Origin: Desulfobulbaceae bacterium
GTDB taxonomy: Bacteria > Desulfobacterota > Desulfobulbia > Desulfobulbales > Desulfobulbaceae
Assembly: GCA_012744275.1 (NCBI GenBank)
Contig: JAAYIE010000079.1
Location: 1 to 41,348 of the forward strand
Direction: 5' to 3'
Length of the DNA: 41,348 nt
Part shown: piece after piece, positions 1-8,700 of the stretch
Layout: each line of letters begins with the position of its first letter
How positions within the stretch are numbered: position 1 is the stretch's first letter
The notes under the pieces: generated by a model
What the model was told of the DNA's origin: nothing
The model's input: only the letters and a program-made list of their open reading frames with translations
Databases searched by the model: none
Made by a program: the position numbers and the translations under genes

Positions 1-868
1 AGGAGCCGAGGGCGACGGAATACTCTTTGTCGGCGTTAGCCGAGGAGCCGAGGGCGACGCTGGATTGGCCTGCTGACTGCGCCTGACTCCCGATGGATGT
101 GGAGTTATTACCTTGGGCGTTCGTATCTGCTCCGAGAGCAATGGAACGCCCTCCCCCTGCCGTTGCGCCGACGCTGCCGATCGCCATCGATTGCGACCCC
201 AACGCATTGCTGCTTGTTCCGATGGCAATCTGGTCCCCCTGTTTTGGGGTCCCTTCAACGCCTGTGACCGCGCCATAACCTAAGGCGATCGAGTTGTGAG
301 CGTTGGTTTTGGCCTCGTTCCCGATCGCCAGGGTCTGCTGTGTGCCAGGCTCGCTGGTGCCGCCCGCGGCGACGAAGGTATAGGGCCCGTGCGCCGTTCC
401 GCCGTTGGCGGCAAAAGAATAGTCCGCGTCATTGATGGAAGGGAGCGTTTTCCCTCCGGCAAGGGCTACAGACTGCGACCCTGTGGCCTCGGTCTCGAAC
501 CCCACGGCAACGCTCTCGGAACCGGTCGCTTGGGTATTATGCCCCACAGCTGTGCTGTTCAGCCCCGTCGCGAGATTGTTCGCCCCCATATGGAAACTGT
601 AGTTCGCAGGTGCGGTCGGAAAGAAGTCGATGGTGATGTTGTCCACACCAACTGGCTGATTCGTGTCCGGGAGACCCGTAGACGGATTTGCGACATACCA
701 GTTGCCGTTGGTGTGCTTAACCACTCTGGTGGTCATATTTGATTTCAGCACATACACCGCCCAGTCCGCTGCCTGCGCCGGCACGTGCGCCGCCACCATC
801 ATCAGGCAGGAAAACATTGCCAGGGCAACCCTACTCCATCTTTGTTTTGTCAAATTCCTTTTTTTCAT
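1..868 (-). CDS. YadA-like trimeric autotransporter adhesin, N-terminal part (cut by window start)
   Basis: The minus strand reads open from an ATG at 868-866 to the window edge, giving at least 289 residues with no stop. Residues 1-35 form a signal peptide (basic MKKRNLTKQRW start, hydrophobic stretch, likely cleavage after AQA). A unique segment of about 70 residues follows (DWAVYVLKSN onward), then repeated YadA-head motifs of the SxAxG type: STAVG, ESVAVG, QSVAL, LAIG, NSIALG, QIAIG, QSMAIG, RSIALG, STSIG, SSVALG, YSVALG. In this family such repeats form a trimeric left-handed beta-roll head on a coiled-coil stalk, with a C-terminal outer-membrane anchor; stalk and anchor would lie beyond position 1. 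The start has only a weak ribosome site; an in-frame ATG at 901 is an alternative. A cobalamin riboswitch and terminator lie upstream on the same strand. The family is clear; the ligand cannot be told. Confidence 0.88.
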   Translation of the reverse strand, partial: MKKRNLTKQRWSRVALAMFSCLMMVAAHVPAQAADWAVYVLKSNMTTRVVKHTNGNWYVANPSTGLPDTNQPVGVDNITIDFFPTAPANYSFHMGANNLATGLNSTAVGHNTQATGSESVAVGFETEATGSQSVALAGGKTLPSINDADYSFAANGGTAHGPYTFVAAGGTSEPGTQQTLAIGNEAKTNAHNSIALGYGAVTGVEGTPKQGDQIAIGTSSNALGSQSMAIGSVGATAGGGRSIALGADTNAQGNNSTSIGSQAQSAGQSSVALGSSANADKEYSVALGS

Positions 869-1162
869 GCTGTCAACTGTTCCGTCAAAATATAAGTGCA
901 TGCAGCGCTGCTTGCCGGGTAAGCAGCCGCTGCGATTGTACCTGTTTCCCTGCACCGGTTCTTTACCCCTCCTGCCCTCCCTGTCTGCTCTGGCAATCCA
1001 GTAATTCGGCAGCCGGCCTGCAACGTTTGCCTGGCCAAACACCCTGCATGCTGTTTGCTGGTCTGTGCACAGCAAGGGACAGCTTTTGGCCTGTGCCCTG
1101 AACAGAAGCACCTGTGGGTAAAGAGAAAAGAAGCCGCAGATTCGCCCCTACCAGGATAGGGC

Positions 1163-1205
1163 ATAAAAAAATCCTGGATCGAAAACATTGTCGACCCAGG
1201 ATTTC
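1163..1205 (-). terminator. Hairpin terminator downstream of the cobalamin riboswitch
   Basis: The arms AATCCTGGATCGA (1170-1182) and TCGACCCAGGATT (1191-1203) pair with one mismatch around an eight-base loop. On the minus strand the stem runs into seven T residues. On the plus strand it is followed by TTTCCTTTTTT, so it may also act there. It begins about 57 bases after the 3' end of the riboswitch aptamer, which fits an expression platform that ends transcription before the adhesin gene. Confidence 0.75.
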
Positions 1206-1261
1206 CTTTTTTATCCGCAGGATATATGCTAGACACGCCGCTGTCCACGCGGTCGTTTCTT

Positions 1262-1432
1262 CACCATTCAGGCAGGTCTTCTGACTCCTGGATCACATTC
1301 TACTGGCTGCGTCTTCCCGGCTTAAAGCAAATGCCAGTGACTTTGGTGCAGCGTTCGTCCCCAGTTACAGCGGCGGGCCCATTTTCGAATCGCACGAAAT
1401 TCCCTTTTACACTCTTGCGAGCTCCTGAACTT
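1262..1432 (-). promoter_or_regulatory. Cobalamin (B12) riboswitch
   Basis: Read on the minus strand, the conserved blocks of the cobalamin aptamer appear in the right order: AAAAGGGAA (GGGAA at 1404-1400), CCGCTGTAAC (1373-1364), GTCACTGGC (1341-1333), a CCGGGAAGACGC block near 1320, and the signature AGTCAGAAGACCTGCC (1286-1271). The aptamer starts a few bases after a good minus-strand promoter and is followed by a terminator hairpin. In the family, binding of adenosyl- or hydroxocobalamin lowers expression of the downstream gene. The first gene downstream on this strand is the autotransporter adhesin at 868, an unusual target. The aptamer call is strong; the regulated gene is inference from position. 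Confidence 0.9.
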
Positions 1433-1438
1433 AAACTG

Positions 1439-1467
1439 GCATTACCATTGAAATTGGTCATAGTCAA
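1439..1467 (-). promoter_or_regulatory. Sigma-70-type promoter for the riboswitch transcript
   Basis: On the minus strand, TTGACT (1467-1462) and TAATGC (1444-1439) are separated by exactly 17 bases. Transcription would start near 1432, just at the 5' edge of the riboswitch aptamer. Confidence 0.6.
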
Positions 1468-1478
1468 GAACCAACCTG

Positions 1479-1507
1479 TTGATTTTTTGTTTTAAAATGA
1501 ATATAAT
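1479..1507 (+). promoter_or_regulatory. Sigma-70-type promoter for xerC-hslV-hslU
   Basis: TTGATT (1479-1484) and a perfect TATAAT (1502-1507) are 17 bases apart on the plus strand. The start near 1514 would give a leader of about 190 bases before xerC. The promoter stands back to back with the riboswitch promoter, with 11 bases between their -35 boxes. Confidence 0.7.
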
Positions 1508-1564
1508 TTGCTGGACAAAAACGAACCTGATACACTGCCGCTGCCTGAGGGCTTGTTGATTGCT

Positions 1565-1598
1565 CCGGTGGTCACACAGTAAAACTGTTGACCACTGG
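1565..1598 (+). other. Hairpin in the xerC leader
   Basis: CCGGTGGTCACACAGT (1565-1580) pairs imperfectly with ACTGTTGACCACTGG (1584-1598), giving a stem of about 14 base pairs with a tiny loop inside the untranslated leader of xerC. No run of T follows, so it is unlikely to be a simple terminator. It might be an RNA-stability element or a protein-binding site; the role is unknown. Confidence 0.45.
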
Positions 1599-1702
1599 AA
1601 AATTCCAATTCCGTGTTGAATTGTTCCCACCCTCCAGCGCGGGGACGATGTATTCCTTTTTGTCCGGATTATTTTTCTATTTTATCAGATTGCATTCTGT
1701 CC

Positions 1703-2617
1703 ATGCTCCGCGCACATCTCCCTGCCTTCACCGCCTGGCTGCAGACTGAAAAAAACTACTCGTCGCACACCACCAGTGCCTACCTGCGCGATCTGTCCGA
1801 ATTTTTTCAGTTCTGCGGTACAGAAATTGAACCAGCCGCCTGCAGCCCTGCCCTGCTGCGCTCCTTTGTCGGTTCACTCTATGGTCGCAATGCAGCCAGT
1901 TCGGTGGCACGCAAGCTCTCGGCCCTGCGCACCTTTTTTCGCTATTTGCAGCGGGAGCACATCTTTGAGGCAGACCCCCTTGCTGGAGTGGCCAGCCCCA
2001 AGCTGGGCCGCCATATTCCGGCCTTTCTCACTGTGGATGAGGTCTTTGCCCTTCTGGAAGCGCCCGGGCCTCAAGACAGTTTTTTTCGCCGCGACCGGGC
2101 CATCATGGAATGCCTCTATTCCACTGGCATGCGCGTTTCCGAACTCACGGCCAGCGACCGTCAGGATTATGATTTTGAAGCAGAAATAGTGCGGGTAAAG
2201 GGTAAGGGCAGCAAGGAGCGCCTCATCCCCTTTGGCAGCATGGCCAGGGAGGCGCTGCTGCAGTATGCAACAGAGCGCGCCCAGGTGGAACGGGCCTGTG
2301 CCGCCAGAAACAGGCCCTGGGCGCGGGAAGCCATGTTTTTAAGCGGCCGCGGCACCCGTCTGACCAGCCGCAGTATTGAGCGCATTATTCTGCAGTATGG
2401 CAGGCGGGCTGGCATCGCTACGGCAGTAACGCCCCATGCCCTGCGCCACTCCTTTGCCACCCATTTGCTAGAAATGGGGGCGGACTTGCGCACCGTGCAG
2501 GAACTGCTCGGCCATGCCAGTCTCTCCACCACGCAAAAGTACACCCATGTGGATATTGCCCACTTGAGCAAGGTGTATGATGCAGCCCATCCCCAGGCAA
2601 AGAAACAATCAACTTAA
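1703..2617 (+). CDS. xerC: Tyrosine recombinase XerC
   Basis: This 304-residue protein matches Xer recombinases in length and layout: an N-terminal SAM-like DNA-binding domain (about 1-90) and a C-terminal catalytic domain. The full tyrosine-recombinase set is visible: R144 (in STGMRVSEL), K168 (in KGKGSKER), H245 and R248 (in HALRHSF), H271 (in LLGHASL) and the nucleophile Y280 (in TQKYTHV). With a partner Xer protein it would resolve chromosome dimers at dif after replication. The frame opens at 1613, but the ATG at 1703 gives the usual Xer N-terminus, so I use it. It is followed by hslV-hslU, the same order as codV-clpQ-clpY in Bacillus, which supports the name XerC over XerD. Confidence 0.9.
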   Translation: MLRAHLPAFTAWLQTEKNYSSHTTSAYLRDLSEFFQFCGTEIEPAACSPALLRSFVGSLYGRNAASSVARKLSALRTFFRYLQREHIFEADPLAGVASPKLGRHIPAFLTVDEVFALLEAPGPQDSFFRRDRAIMECLYSTGMRVSELTASDRQDYDFEAEIVRVKGKGSKERLIPFGSMAREALLQYATERAQVERACAARNRPWAREAMFLSGRGTRLTSRSIERIILQYGRRAGIATAVTPHALRHSFATHLLEMGADLRTVQELLGHASLSTTQKYTHVDIAHLSKVYDAAHPQAKKQST

Positions 2618-2766
2618 ACTCCCCTTCGCTTCTTTCCGGGTATCCAGACTGTCTCTTGACTGCCCCTGGCTGCATGGTTACTTGTGCATGGGAATGAATT
2701 ATCAGCGAACTATCAATAAGCACGTTAGTCTTATTCTCTTCCTATCCACCTATTTTCGCACATCTT

Positions 2767-3300
2767 ATGCAACATATCCGTTCTACCACCATTCTGGCGG
2801 TGCGCCACAGGGGCGAGGTGGCTGTCGCAGGCGACGGCCAGGTTACGCTCGGCAACACCATTATCAAACACCAGGCGCACAAGGTGCGCAGACTCTATAA
2901 AAACCAGGTGATTACCGGTTTTGCCGGTTCCACCGCCGATGCCTTCACTTTATATGACCGGCTGGAACAGAAACTTGAACAGTTCAACGGCAACCTCATG
3001 CGCGCCTCGGTGGAACTGGCCAAGGACTGGCGCATGGACAAGATGCTGCGGCGGCTTGAGGCTATGTTGATTGCAGTAGACAAAGACCATTCCCTGCTCC
3101 TTTCCGGCACCGGCGATGTGATTGAACCAGATGACGGCATTTTGGCCATTGGTTCGGGCGGCCCCTATGCCCAGGCCGCAGCCATGGCCCTGATCGCCCA
3201 TTCCGATCTTGATGCTGAGGCCATTGTCCGTGAAGCCCTGGCCATAGCAGGCTCTATCTGCATCTATACCAACAGCGCGATTGTGGTGGAAAAAATATGA
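2767..3300 (+). CDS. hslV: HslV (ClpQ) protease subunit
   Basis: HslV is the proteolytic subunit of the HslUV ATP-dependent protease, a bacterial relative of proteasome beta subunits. The 177-residue length is typical. After removal of the short propeptide MQHIRS, T7 in STTILAVRH would become the N-terminal catalytic threonine. Other family marks are [15 protein letters not shown] and the Gly-rich [14 protein letters not shown] segment. The stop overlaps the start of hslU by four bases (ATGA), implying translational coupling and a fixed ratio of the two subunits. No clear Shine-Dalgarno precedes the ATG, and I saw no convincing sigma-32 promoter in the 149 bases upstream, although sigma-32 itself is encoded at 36590-37573. 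Confidence 0.96.
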   Translation: MQHIRSTTILAVRHRGEVAVAGDGQVTLGNTIIKHQAHKVRRLYKNQVITGFAGSTADAFTLYDRLEQKLEQFNGNLMRASVELAKDWRMDKMLRRLEAMLIAVDKDHSLLLSGTGDVIEPDDGILAIGSGGPYAQAAAMALIAHSDLDAEAIVREALAIAGSICIYTNSAIVVEKI

Positions 3301-4700
3301 AGAAGCATCATTTTACCTCGCTCACCCCAAGGGAAACGGTGGACGAGCTGGATAACTATGTGATTGGCCAGGCCGATGCCAAGCGCTCGGTGGCCATTGC
3401 GCTTAGAAACCGCTGGCGCAGACAGCAAGTGAAACCACCCCTACGGGAGGAAATCGCGCCGAAAAACATTATCATGATTGGCCCCACCGGTGTGGGTAAA
3501 ACCGAAATTGCCCGCCGTTTGGCCCAGTTGGCGCAAAGCCCTTTTTTGAAGGTGGAGGCCTCCAAGTTTACCGAAGTGGGTTATGTGGGTCGAGACGTGG
3601 AATCCATGATCCGCGACCTGACTCAACTGGCAGTAAACCTGGTGGAAAAGGAAGAAGAGGAGCAGGTGCAGGAACAGGCAAAAGCCCAGGCCGAAGAACG
3701 CCTGCTCGACCTGCTGCTGCCGCCTGCAACAACATCCCGGCCCGGCAGCCAGGGTAATGTAATTGAGTTAGGCTACGACCCTGCTGCAAAGCCTGTGGCA
3801 AACGATGGTGCCAGCAGCACCCGCGAGCGTTTTCGCGCCATGTTGCGCCGGGGCGAGCTGGACGGGCGCAGCATTGAGCTGGATATGCCTGCTGGCGGCT
3901 CCGCCCCCTCTGTGGAGGTATTTACTGTGCCCGGCATGGAGGAGATGCAGAACTCCATGCAGGAGGCATTTGCCAAAATGTTTCCCGGCAAGAAGGAAAA
4001 ACGGCCGGTGAAGGTGCCGGAGGCGCTGGAATACCTGCGCCGGGAGGAGGCACAACGTTTGGTGGATCAGGGCAATGTGGCGGAAAAGGCCATCCGCCGC
4101 ACCGAACAGACCGGCATTATTTTTCTGGATGAAATAGACAAGATCGCCTCGCGCGGCGGCAGCGGCGGCAGTTCGGCTGAAGTTTCACGTGAAGGCGTGC
4201 AGCGCGATCTCTTGCCCATAGTGGAGGGCACCACGGTCAGTACCAAATACGGACCAGTAAAAACCGACCATATTCTGTTCATTGCCAGTGGCGCCTTCCA
4301 CATGTGCAAGCCATCCGATTTAGCACCGGAATTGCAAGGGCGCTTCCCCATTCGGGTAAACCTGCATGCCCTGGGCGAGGAAGAATTTTACCGCATCCTC
4401 ACCGAGCCGCAGAATGCCCTTATCCGACAGTACACCGCCCTCTTGGCAACCGAAGGCATTGAGCTGGAGTTTGAGGATGCGGCCATTCGGGAAATGGCGC
4501 GTATTGCCATGCAGGTGAATCAAAAAACAGAAGATATCGGTGCCCGTCGCCTGCACACGGTTATGGAGCGGGTACTGGATGACATTTCCTTTAGCGCGCC
4601 TGAGCGGGAAACAGGCCGGGTGCTGGTGCAGGCAGACTATGTGCGGCGCCAGCTGGAAGATATCTCCCAAAACGAAGATCTCAGCAGGTACATCCTATAA
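3297..4700 (+). CDS. hslU: HslU (ClpY) ATPase subunit
   Basis: HslU is the AAA+ unfoldase that feeds substrates into HslV in the cytoplasm. The 467-residue protein has the N-terminal [17 protein letters not shown] segment, Walker [10 protein letters not shown] (about 62-70), an intermediate I-domain rich in charged and Gln residues (about 110-240), Walker B IIFLDEID (about 274-281), the sensor region [12 protein letters not shown] and the conserved C-terminal EDLSRYIL tail that docks into HslV. It overlaps hslV by four bases. Length and motifs are intact. No terminator is obvious after it; the zinc-ribbon gene follows 121 bases later. Confidence 0.97.
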   Translation: MKKHHFTSLTPRETVDELDNYVIGQADAKRSVAIALRNRWRRQQVKPPLREEIAPKNIIMIGPTGVGKTEIARRLAQLAQSPFLKVEASKFTEVGYVGRDVESMIRDLTQLAVNLVEKEEEEQVQEQAKAQAEERLLDLLLPPATTSRPGSQGNVIELGYDPAAKPVANDGASSTRERFRAMLRRGELDGRSIELDMPAGGSAPSVEVFTVPGMEEMQNSMQEAFAKMFPGKKEKRPVKVPEALEYLRREEAQRLVDQGNVAEKAIRRTEQTGIIFLDEIDKIASRGGSGGSSAEVSREGVQRDLLPIVEGTTVSTKYGPVKTDHILFIASGAFHMCKPSDLAPELQGRFPIRVNLHALGEEEFYRILTEPQNALIRQYTALLATEGIELEFEDAAIREMARIAMQVNQKTEDIGARRLHTVMERVLDDISFSAPERETGRVLVQADYVRRQLEDISQNEDLSRYIL

Positions 4701-4821
4701 TTTCAGCTCCGTACCAAAAGCCCCAAAGCCGTGTGGAGTACATGTATATGCACCTGCGCAGAATTTGTCTCACTTCGTTGGCATCGCTTTGACCTGAAGC
4801 TGGAATACGACCGGAGACCTT

Positions 4822-5340
4822 ATGGCCAGAACAAGAACCAAATTTGACCTGGACTGCATGTACTGCCCCCAGTGCGGGGATGAGTACCGAGCAGAGATCA
4901 CCACCTGCGCAGAATGCAAGGTAGCGCTGGTTTCCGGTGCGCTCATGGCGGAATCAACCATGCCGCCAGTATACCGGGAAATAGAACCGCATGAAGAGTT
5001 GCTGGCGGTGCGACGTGGGCCAATTCTGCTGATTCGGCAGTTGCAGGCGTACTTGCGCAGCGTTGGGCTGGCCTCCCTGATTGGGCCGGGTGAGGATGGC
5101 TGCAAAAGCGGCTGCCGTGGGCCGGAGGTGGAACTCAAGGTACGGGCGAGCGAAGCGGAAGAGGTGTATGCGGCTCTGGCCCAAGAACACCGGCAAAGCA
5201 CCGGCCTGTGGGAACCTGAACACGCTCTGGCCGGAGCACGTTTTGATGTGGAGGTAGGCCAGGCGGCCTGTCCGGCCTGTGGGTGTCTGTTTTCTGCAGA
5301 TACAGTGCTTTGTCCGGATTGCGGCCTGCGCTTTGTCTAA
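4822..5340 (+). CDS. Two-zinc-ribbon protein with a central DUF2007-like domain
   Basis: This 172-residue protein has a zinc ribbon at each end: CPQC-x10-CAEC (about residues 15-32) and CPAC-x10-CPDC (about 151-168). The middle part (about 50-125: EELLAVRRGPILLIRQLQAYLRSVGLASLIGPG) resembles the small alpha/beta fold of DUF2007-type putative signal-transducing proteins, in which a stretch about adding or losing residues across a sequence alternates with short strands. That comparison is from memory and is tentative. No catalytic residues or membrane segments are evident. GGAGA lies just before the ATG at 4822. It could be a rubredoxin-like or RNA/protein-binding adaptor; I do not assign a function. 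It follows hslU in the same direction, possibly as a last operon gene. Confidence 0.75.
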   Translation: MARTRTKFDLDCMYCPQCGDEYRAEITTCAECKVALVSGALMAESTMPPVYREIEPHEELLAVRRGPILLIRQLQAYLRSVGLASLIGPGEDGCKSGCRGPEVELKVRASEAEEVYAALAQEHRQSTGLWEPEHALAGARFDVEVGQAACPACGCLFSADTVLCPDCGLRFV

Positions 5341-5725
5341 TTCCTTTCTGATTCCTTTCTGACTTCAATTACACATGGGAAGTGTTCTCTGGGTCGGCAT
5401 CGGAAAATACTTGGAGGACACACCTACTCGTACGCCTGCGTTGCATTTTCCTTGCCTCCAGCAGCTTTAATCTGGAACGGGAAGATATCACTACAAAGCC
5501 GGGCTGAACCTAAAGACGCAGCCTGGCAAGGCAAGCCAGTTCAGCACACCAGGCCGTGTCTTCAACAGCCATTCTGCCTGGTGGGCTTCACTGCGCTCAG
5601 CCGCAACCTACGAAAAAATTCGTCTCAGCAATAAAGAAGCCGGGCTGACCCAAAGGTTCAACCCGGCTTCTGCTGCAGATTGTCTCTTTATATTCCGTCC
5701 GTTTTCATTAGTGCGATTATTCCGG
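5341..5725. other. Gene-free interval with purL terminator
   Basis: I see no gene in these 385 bases. The part nearest purL holds the terminator at 5632-5671. A block at about 5496-5510 (AAGCCGGGCTGAACC) repeats one arm of that terminator, so a decayed second copy of the hairpin may be present. Confidence 0.5.
5632..5671 (-). terminator. Rho-independent terminator after purL
   Basis: AGAAGCCGGGCTGA (5635-5648) pairs with TTCAACCCGGCTTCT (5657-5671) around an eight-base loop, with T-rich TTCTTTATT after the stem on the minus strand. It lies 55 bases past the purL stop. Confidence 0.75.
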
Positions 5726-8700
5726 TTATTTCGCTTCCATACACCAGTGATAAGCATTCTGGAACATCCGCATCCAGGGGCTGACCGTAAGATGGCGCAT
5801 CTCCTGTGGCAGCCAGTGCGCCTGCCAGGCCAAAAAGCAGCGCTCCGGATGGGGCATCAGGGCCAGGTGGCGACCATCGGCCGAGCATAACCCGGCAAGG
5901 CCCCCTGCTGAACCATTGGGGTTAAAGGGATATTCTTCAGTGGCAAGACCACTATCATCCACATAAACTAAGGGGGCAAGCCGCTCTACCCGTACCCGGT
6001 CCTGGATGAGTGTATCCGGAAAATGCAACCGGCCCTCGCCATGATCCACATGGATACCAAAGACCAGCCCCTCCATGCCCTGCAGCATAATGGCCGGACT
6101 GGGCTGCACCCGCACCGTGGTCCAGCGCGATTCAAAGCGGCCTGAACGGTTGTGGACAAAACGCGGCTGCGCCTCAGCCTCCAGCCCCTGCCAAGGCACC
6201 CAGCCCAAGAGGGCAAAAAGCTGGCAGCCATTGCAGATACCCAAAGTAAAGGTATCGGGCCGCTCGTAAAAGGCCTGAAATTGCGCCCGCAGATCTTCGT
6301 TGAAGAGGATGGTGGCAGCCCAGCCCTTGGCGCTCTCGGGCACATCCGCATAGGAAAAACCACCCACTGCAGCAATACCACGAAAGCCAGCCAGATCCAC
6401 CCGGCCTGCCAAAAGGTCGCTCATGGTAACATCCCAGGGGGTAAAGCCTGCACTGTACAGGGCTGCGCAGGCCTCCCGGTCTGAGTTGGACCCCTCATCA
6501 CGCAGCACCACCACCTTGGGCTTGTCCTTGGCCGAAAGGATGGAGACGGCTGTAGGCTGGGGGCTAAAGCTGAGATGGTAGGCAGGCCCGCTGCGATCTA
6601 CGCTGTTGATGCGCTCGGTCTCCACACAGGCAGGGTCAGCCTGGAGCAGCTCCAGTTGATAACTGGTCTCCTCCCACCACTGGCGCAGGAGTACCATGGA
6701 TTCATCCAGCACCAGATTGCCGTTGTACTGGATGGTGATGGCCTTTTTCGCGGTGCTGGTGCCCAAAACACTGACCGCTAGCTGTGCCTCGGCCAGGCGG
6801 CGCTTCACCTCGGGCAGAAGCTGCCAGCTGCATTCCAGTACCAGCCCCAGTTCCTCGGAAAAGAGTGTGGCCAGTGCCTCATCCGACCCCTGCAGGGCCA
6901 GGTGCAGACCACAGTTGCCGGCAAAGGCCATTTCCAGAAGCGTAGTGATCAGGCCGCCGTCGCTGCGATCGTGGCCCGAGAGGATGAGGTCATCGGCAAT
7001 CAACCCCTGCACCGCAAGGAAAGCCCGCTGCAGCAAGGCAGTATCTTCCAGGTCAGGACTGTCATTGCCAATGCTGCCATAACATTGGGCCAGCGCGCTA
7101 CCGCCCAGCCGGTTCTTGCCAGAGGCCAGATCAAGAAACAGAAGCACCGAGTCTGTTGCTTTGAGATCAGGCGTCAGTTTTTTACGGATGTCAGCCATGG
7201 CGGCGTAGAGTGAAACCACCAGAGCTCGGGGCGATTTTACCAGTTCATTGCCCACCCGCGCTGCCATGGAGAGGCTGTCCTTGCCACCATCCACCGCCAC
7301 CCCCAGATTGATCATAGTCTCGGCCATGGCCGAAGCTGCCCGGCGCAGGGCCGCACCTTCACCCGGCAATTTGGGCGCCCACATCCAGTTGGCCGAACAC
7401 TTCACCTGTTCAAGGTCATCAATTTTTGCCCAAACCAGATTGGTGAGCGCCTCACCCACGGCCATGCGCGCTCCGGCCGCAGGATCAACCAGCATCTTGA
7501 TTGGTTGCTCGCCAATGGCCGTGGCAATGCCACTTAAGGCAAAATGACTCTGGGCTGCCACAGCTACATCCGCCACAGTGAGTTGCAGGGGGCCACAGCA
7601 CTGCTGCTGCGCCACCAAGCCGCTGACCGAACGATCCACCTTATTGGTGAGAAAACGCTTAGATCCCACCGACACCAGCCGCAGCACCCGCTCCAGGGCC
7701 TCGCGTACGCTGAGTTTATCCGGCAGAACCAGCGGGGTGGGGGTAGTGTGGATTGTTTCGTCAGCAAAGGTTTTCTGGGGCAGGTTACCCAAAAGCTGGT
7801 CAATCTCGATATTAACCGGGGTCGTGCCGTTGTTGCGATCATGGACGATAAAACGCAGATCACCGGTAACCTCGCCCAAATCCTCACAGCTCACCTTTTC
7901 CCGTGCACAAATGGCCTCAAAGGCAGGCATATTTTCCGGCTTAATGAGCAGGCCCATGCGCTCCTGATACTCGGCCACATAGATTTCCAAGACCGACATG
8001 GTGGGGTCGCCCACGCGGATATTGCGGATTTCCACCCGGCCACCCGCCTCTTCCACCAATTCCTTGAGCACATTGGCTGGGCCTCCCGCACCCTGATCGT
8101 GGATGACCTCGATCAGGCTCTTGCCGCCCATTTCATTGCAGGCGCGGATAACCCGGTTCATCTTCTGCTCCATCTCCGCATCCCCACGCTGCACGGCGTC
8201 AAAATCAAGCTCAGACTCATTCTCGCCCTGCATCATACTGGAGGCCGCACCACCGCCAAAACCCACCCGGTAGGCCGGGCCGCCCACCTGGACAATGCGC
8301 ATCCCCTTGAGGGGTTTTTTCTTGTTGGTGTGGTTGTTGTCAATCTGGCCGATGCCACCAGTGAACATGATGGGCTTGAGGAAGCCCCAGCGCTCGCCTT
8401 CACGATTATCATTCTGCAGGCGCACATCAAAGCTGCGCACAAAACCCTGGATAAGCGGTTCGCCAAATTTGTTGCCATAGTCTGAAGCGCCGTTACTGGC
8501 CTCGATGGCAATGTTCAGGCCCGGGGCCAGGGTATCCGGACAGGGCAGGTCCTGCTCCCAGGGCAGGTTGTAGCCGGGAATGTGCAGGTTAGCCACGCAG
8601 TAGCCGGCAGTCCCCACCATGACAAAGGCACCGCGGCCCGTGCCCTGCACATCGCGGATGCGGCCGCCAATTCCGGTTTCAGCACCTGGAAAGGGAGCCA

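Larger units (their letters stand above)
869..1702. other. Long regulatory intergenic region between adhesin and xerC
   Basis: I find no convincing gene in these 834 bases. The part nearest xerC holds two back-to-back promoters, a cobalamin riboswitch on the minus strand and a hairpin in the xerC leader, listed separately. The stretch 869-1160, between the riboswitch terminator and the adhesin start, has an open frame on the minus strand, but its translation is low-complexity with scattered Cys, Arg and Ala and runs straight through the terminator, so I do not call it. That stretch could be a long 5' untranslated region or the scar of a lost riboswitch-controlled gene. Confidence 0.6.

Noticed and set aside
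296-742. A 148-residue open frame on the plus strand opposite the adhesin
   Set aside because: It is antisense to clear YadA-head repeats; its Arg/Gly-rich product is typical of shadow frames in GC-rich sequence.
865-1248. A 127-residue open frame on the minus strand between the riboswitch and the adhesin
   Set aside because: It runs through the terminator hairpin, has no ribosome site and gives a low-complexity translation, so it is more likely leader RNA than a gene.
2618-2766. Sigma-32 heat-shock promoter in front of hslV
   Set aside because: CTTGAC occurs near 2655, but no CCCCAT-like -10 box stands at proper spacing; the upstream promoter at 1479-1507 explains transcription.
7544-8485. 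A 313-residue open frame on the plus strand inside purL
   Set aside because: It lies wholly antisense to conserved PurL sequence and is His/Ala/Leu-rich as expected from the complementary strand of a real gene.
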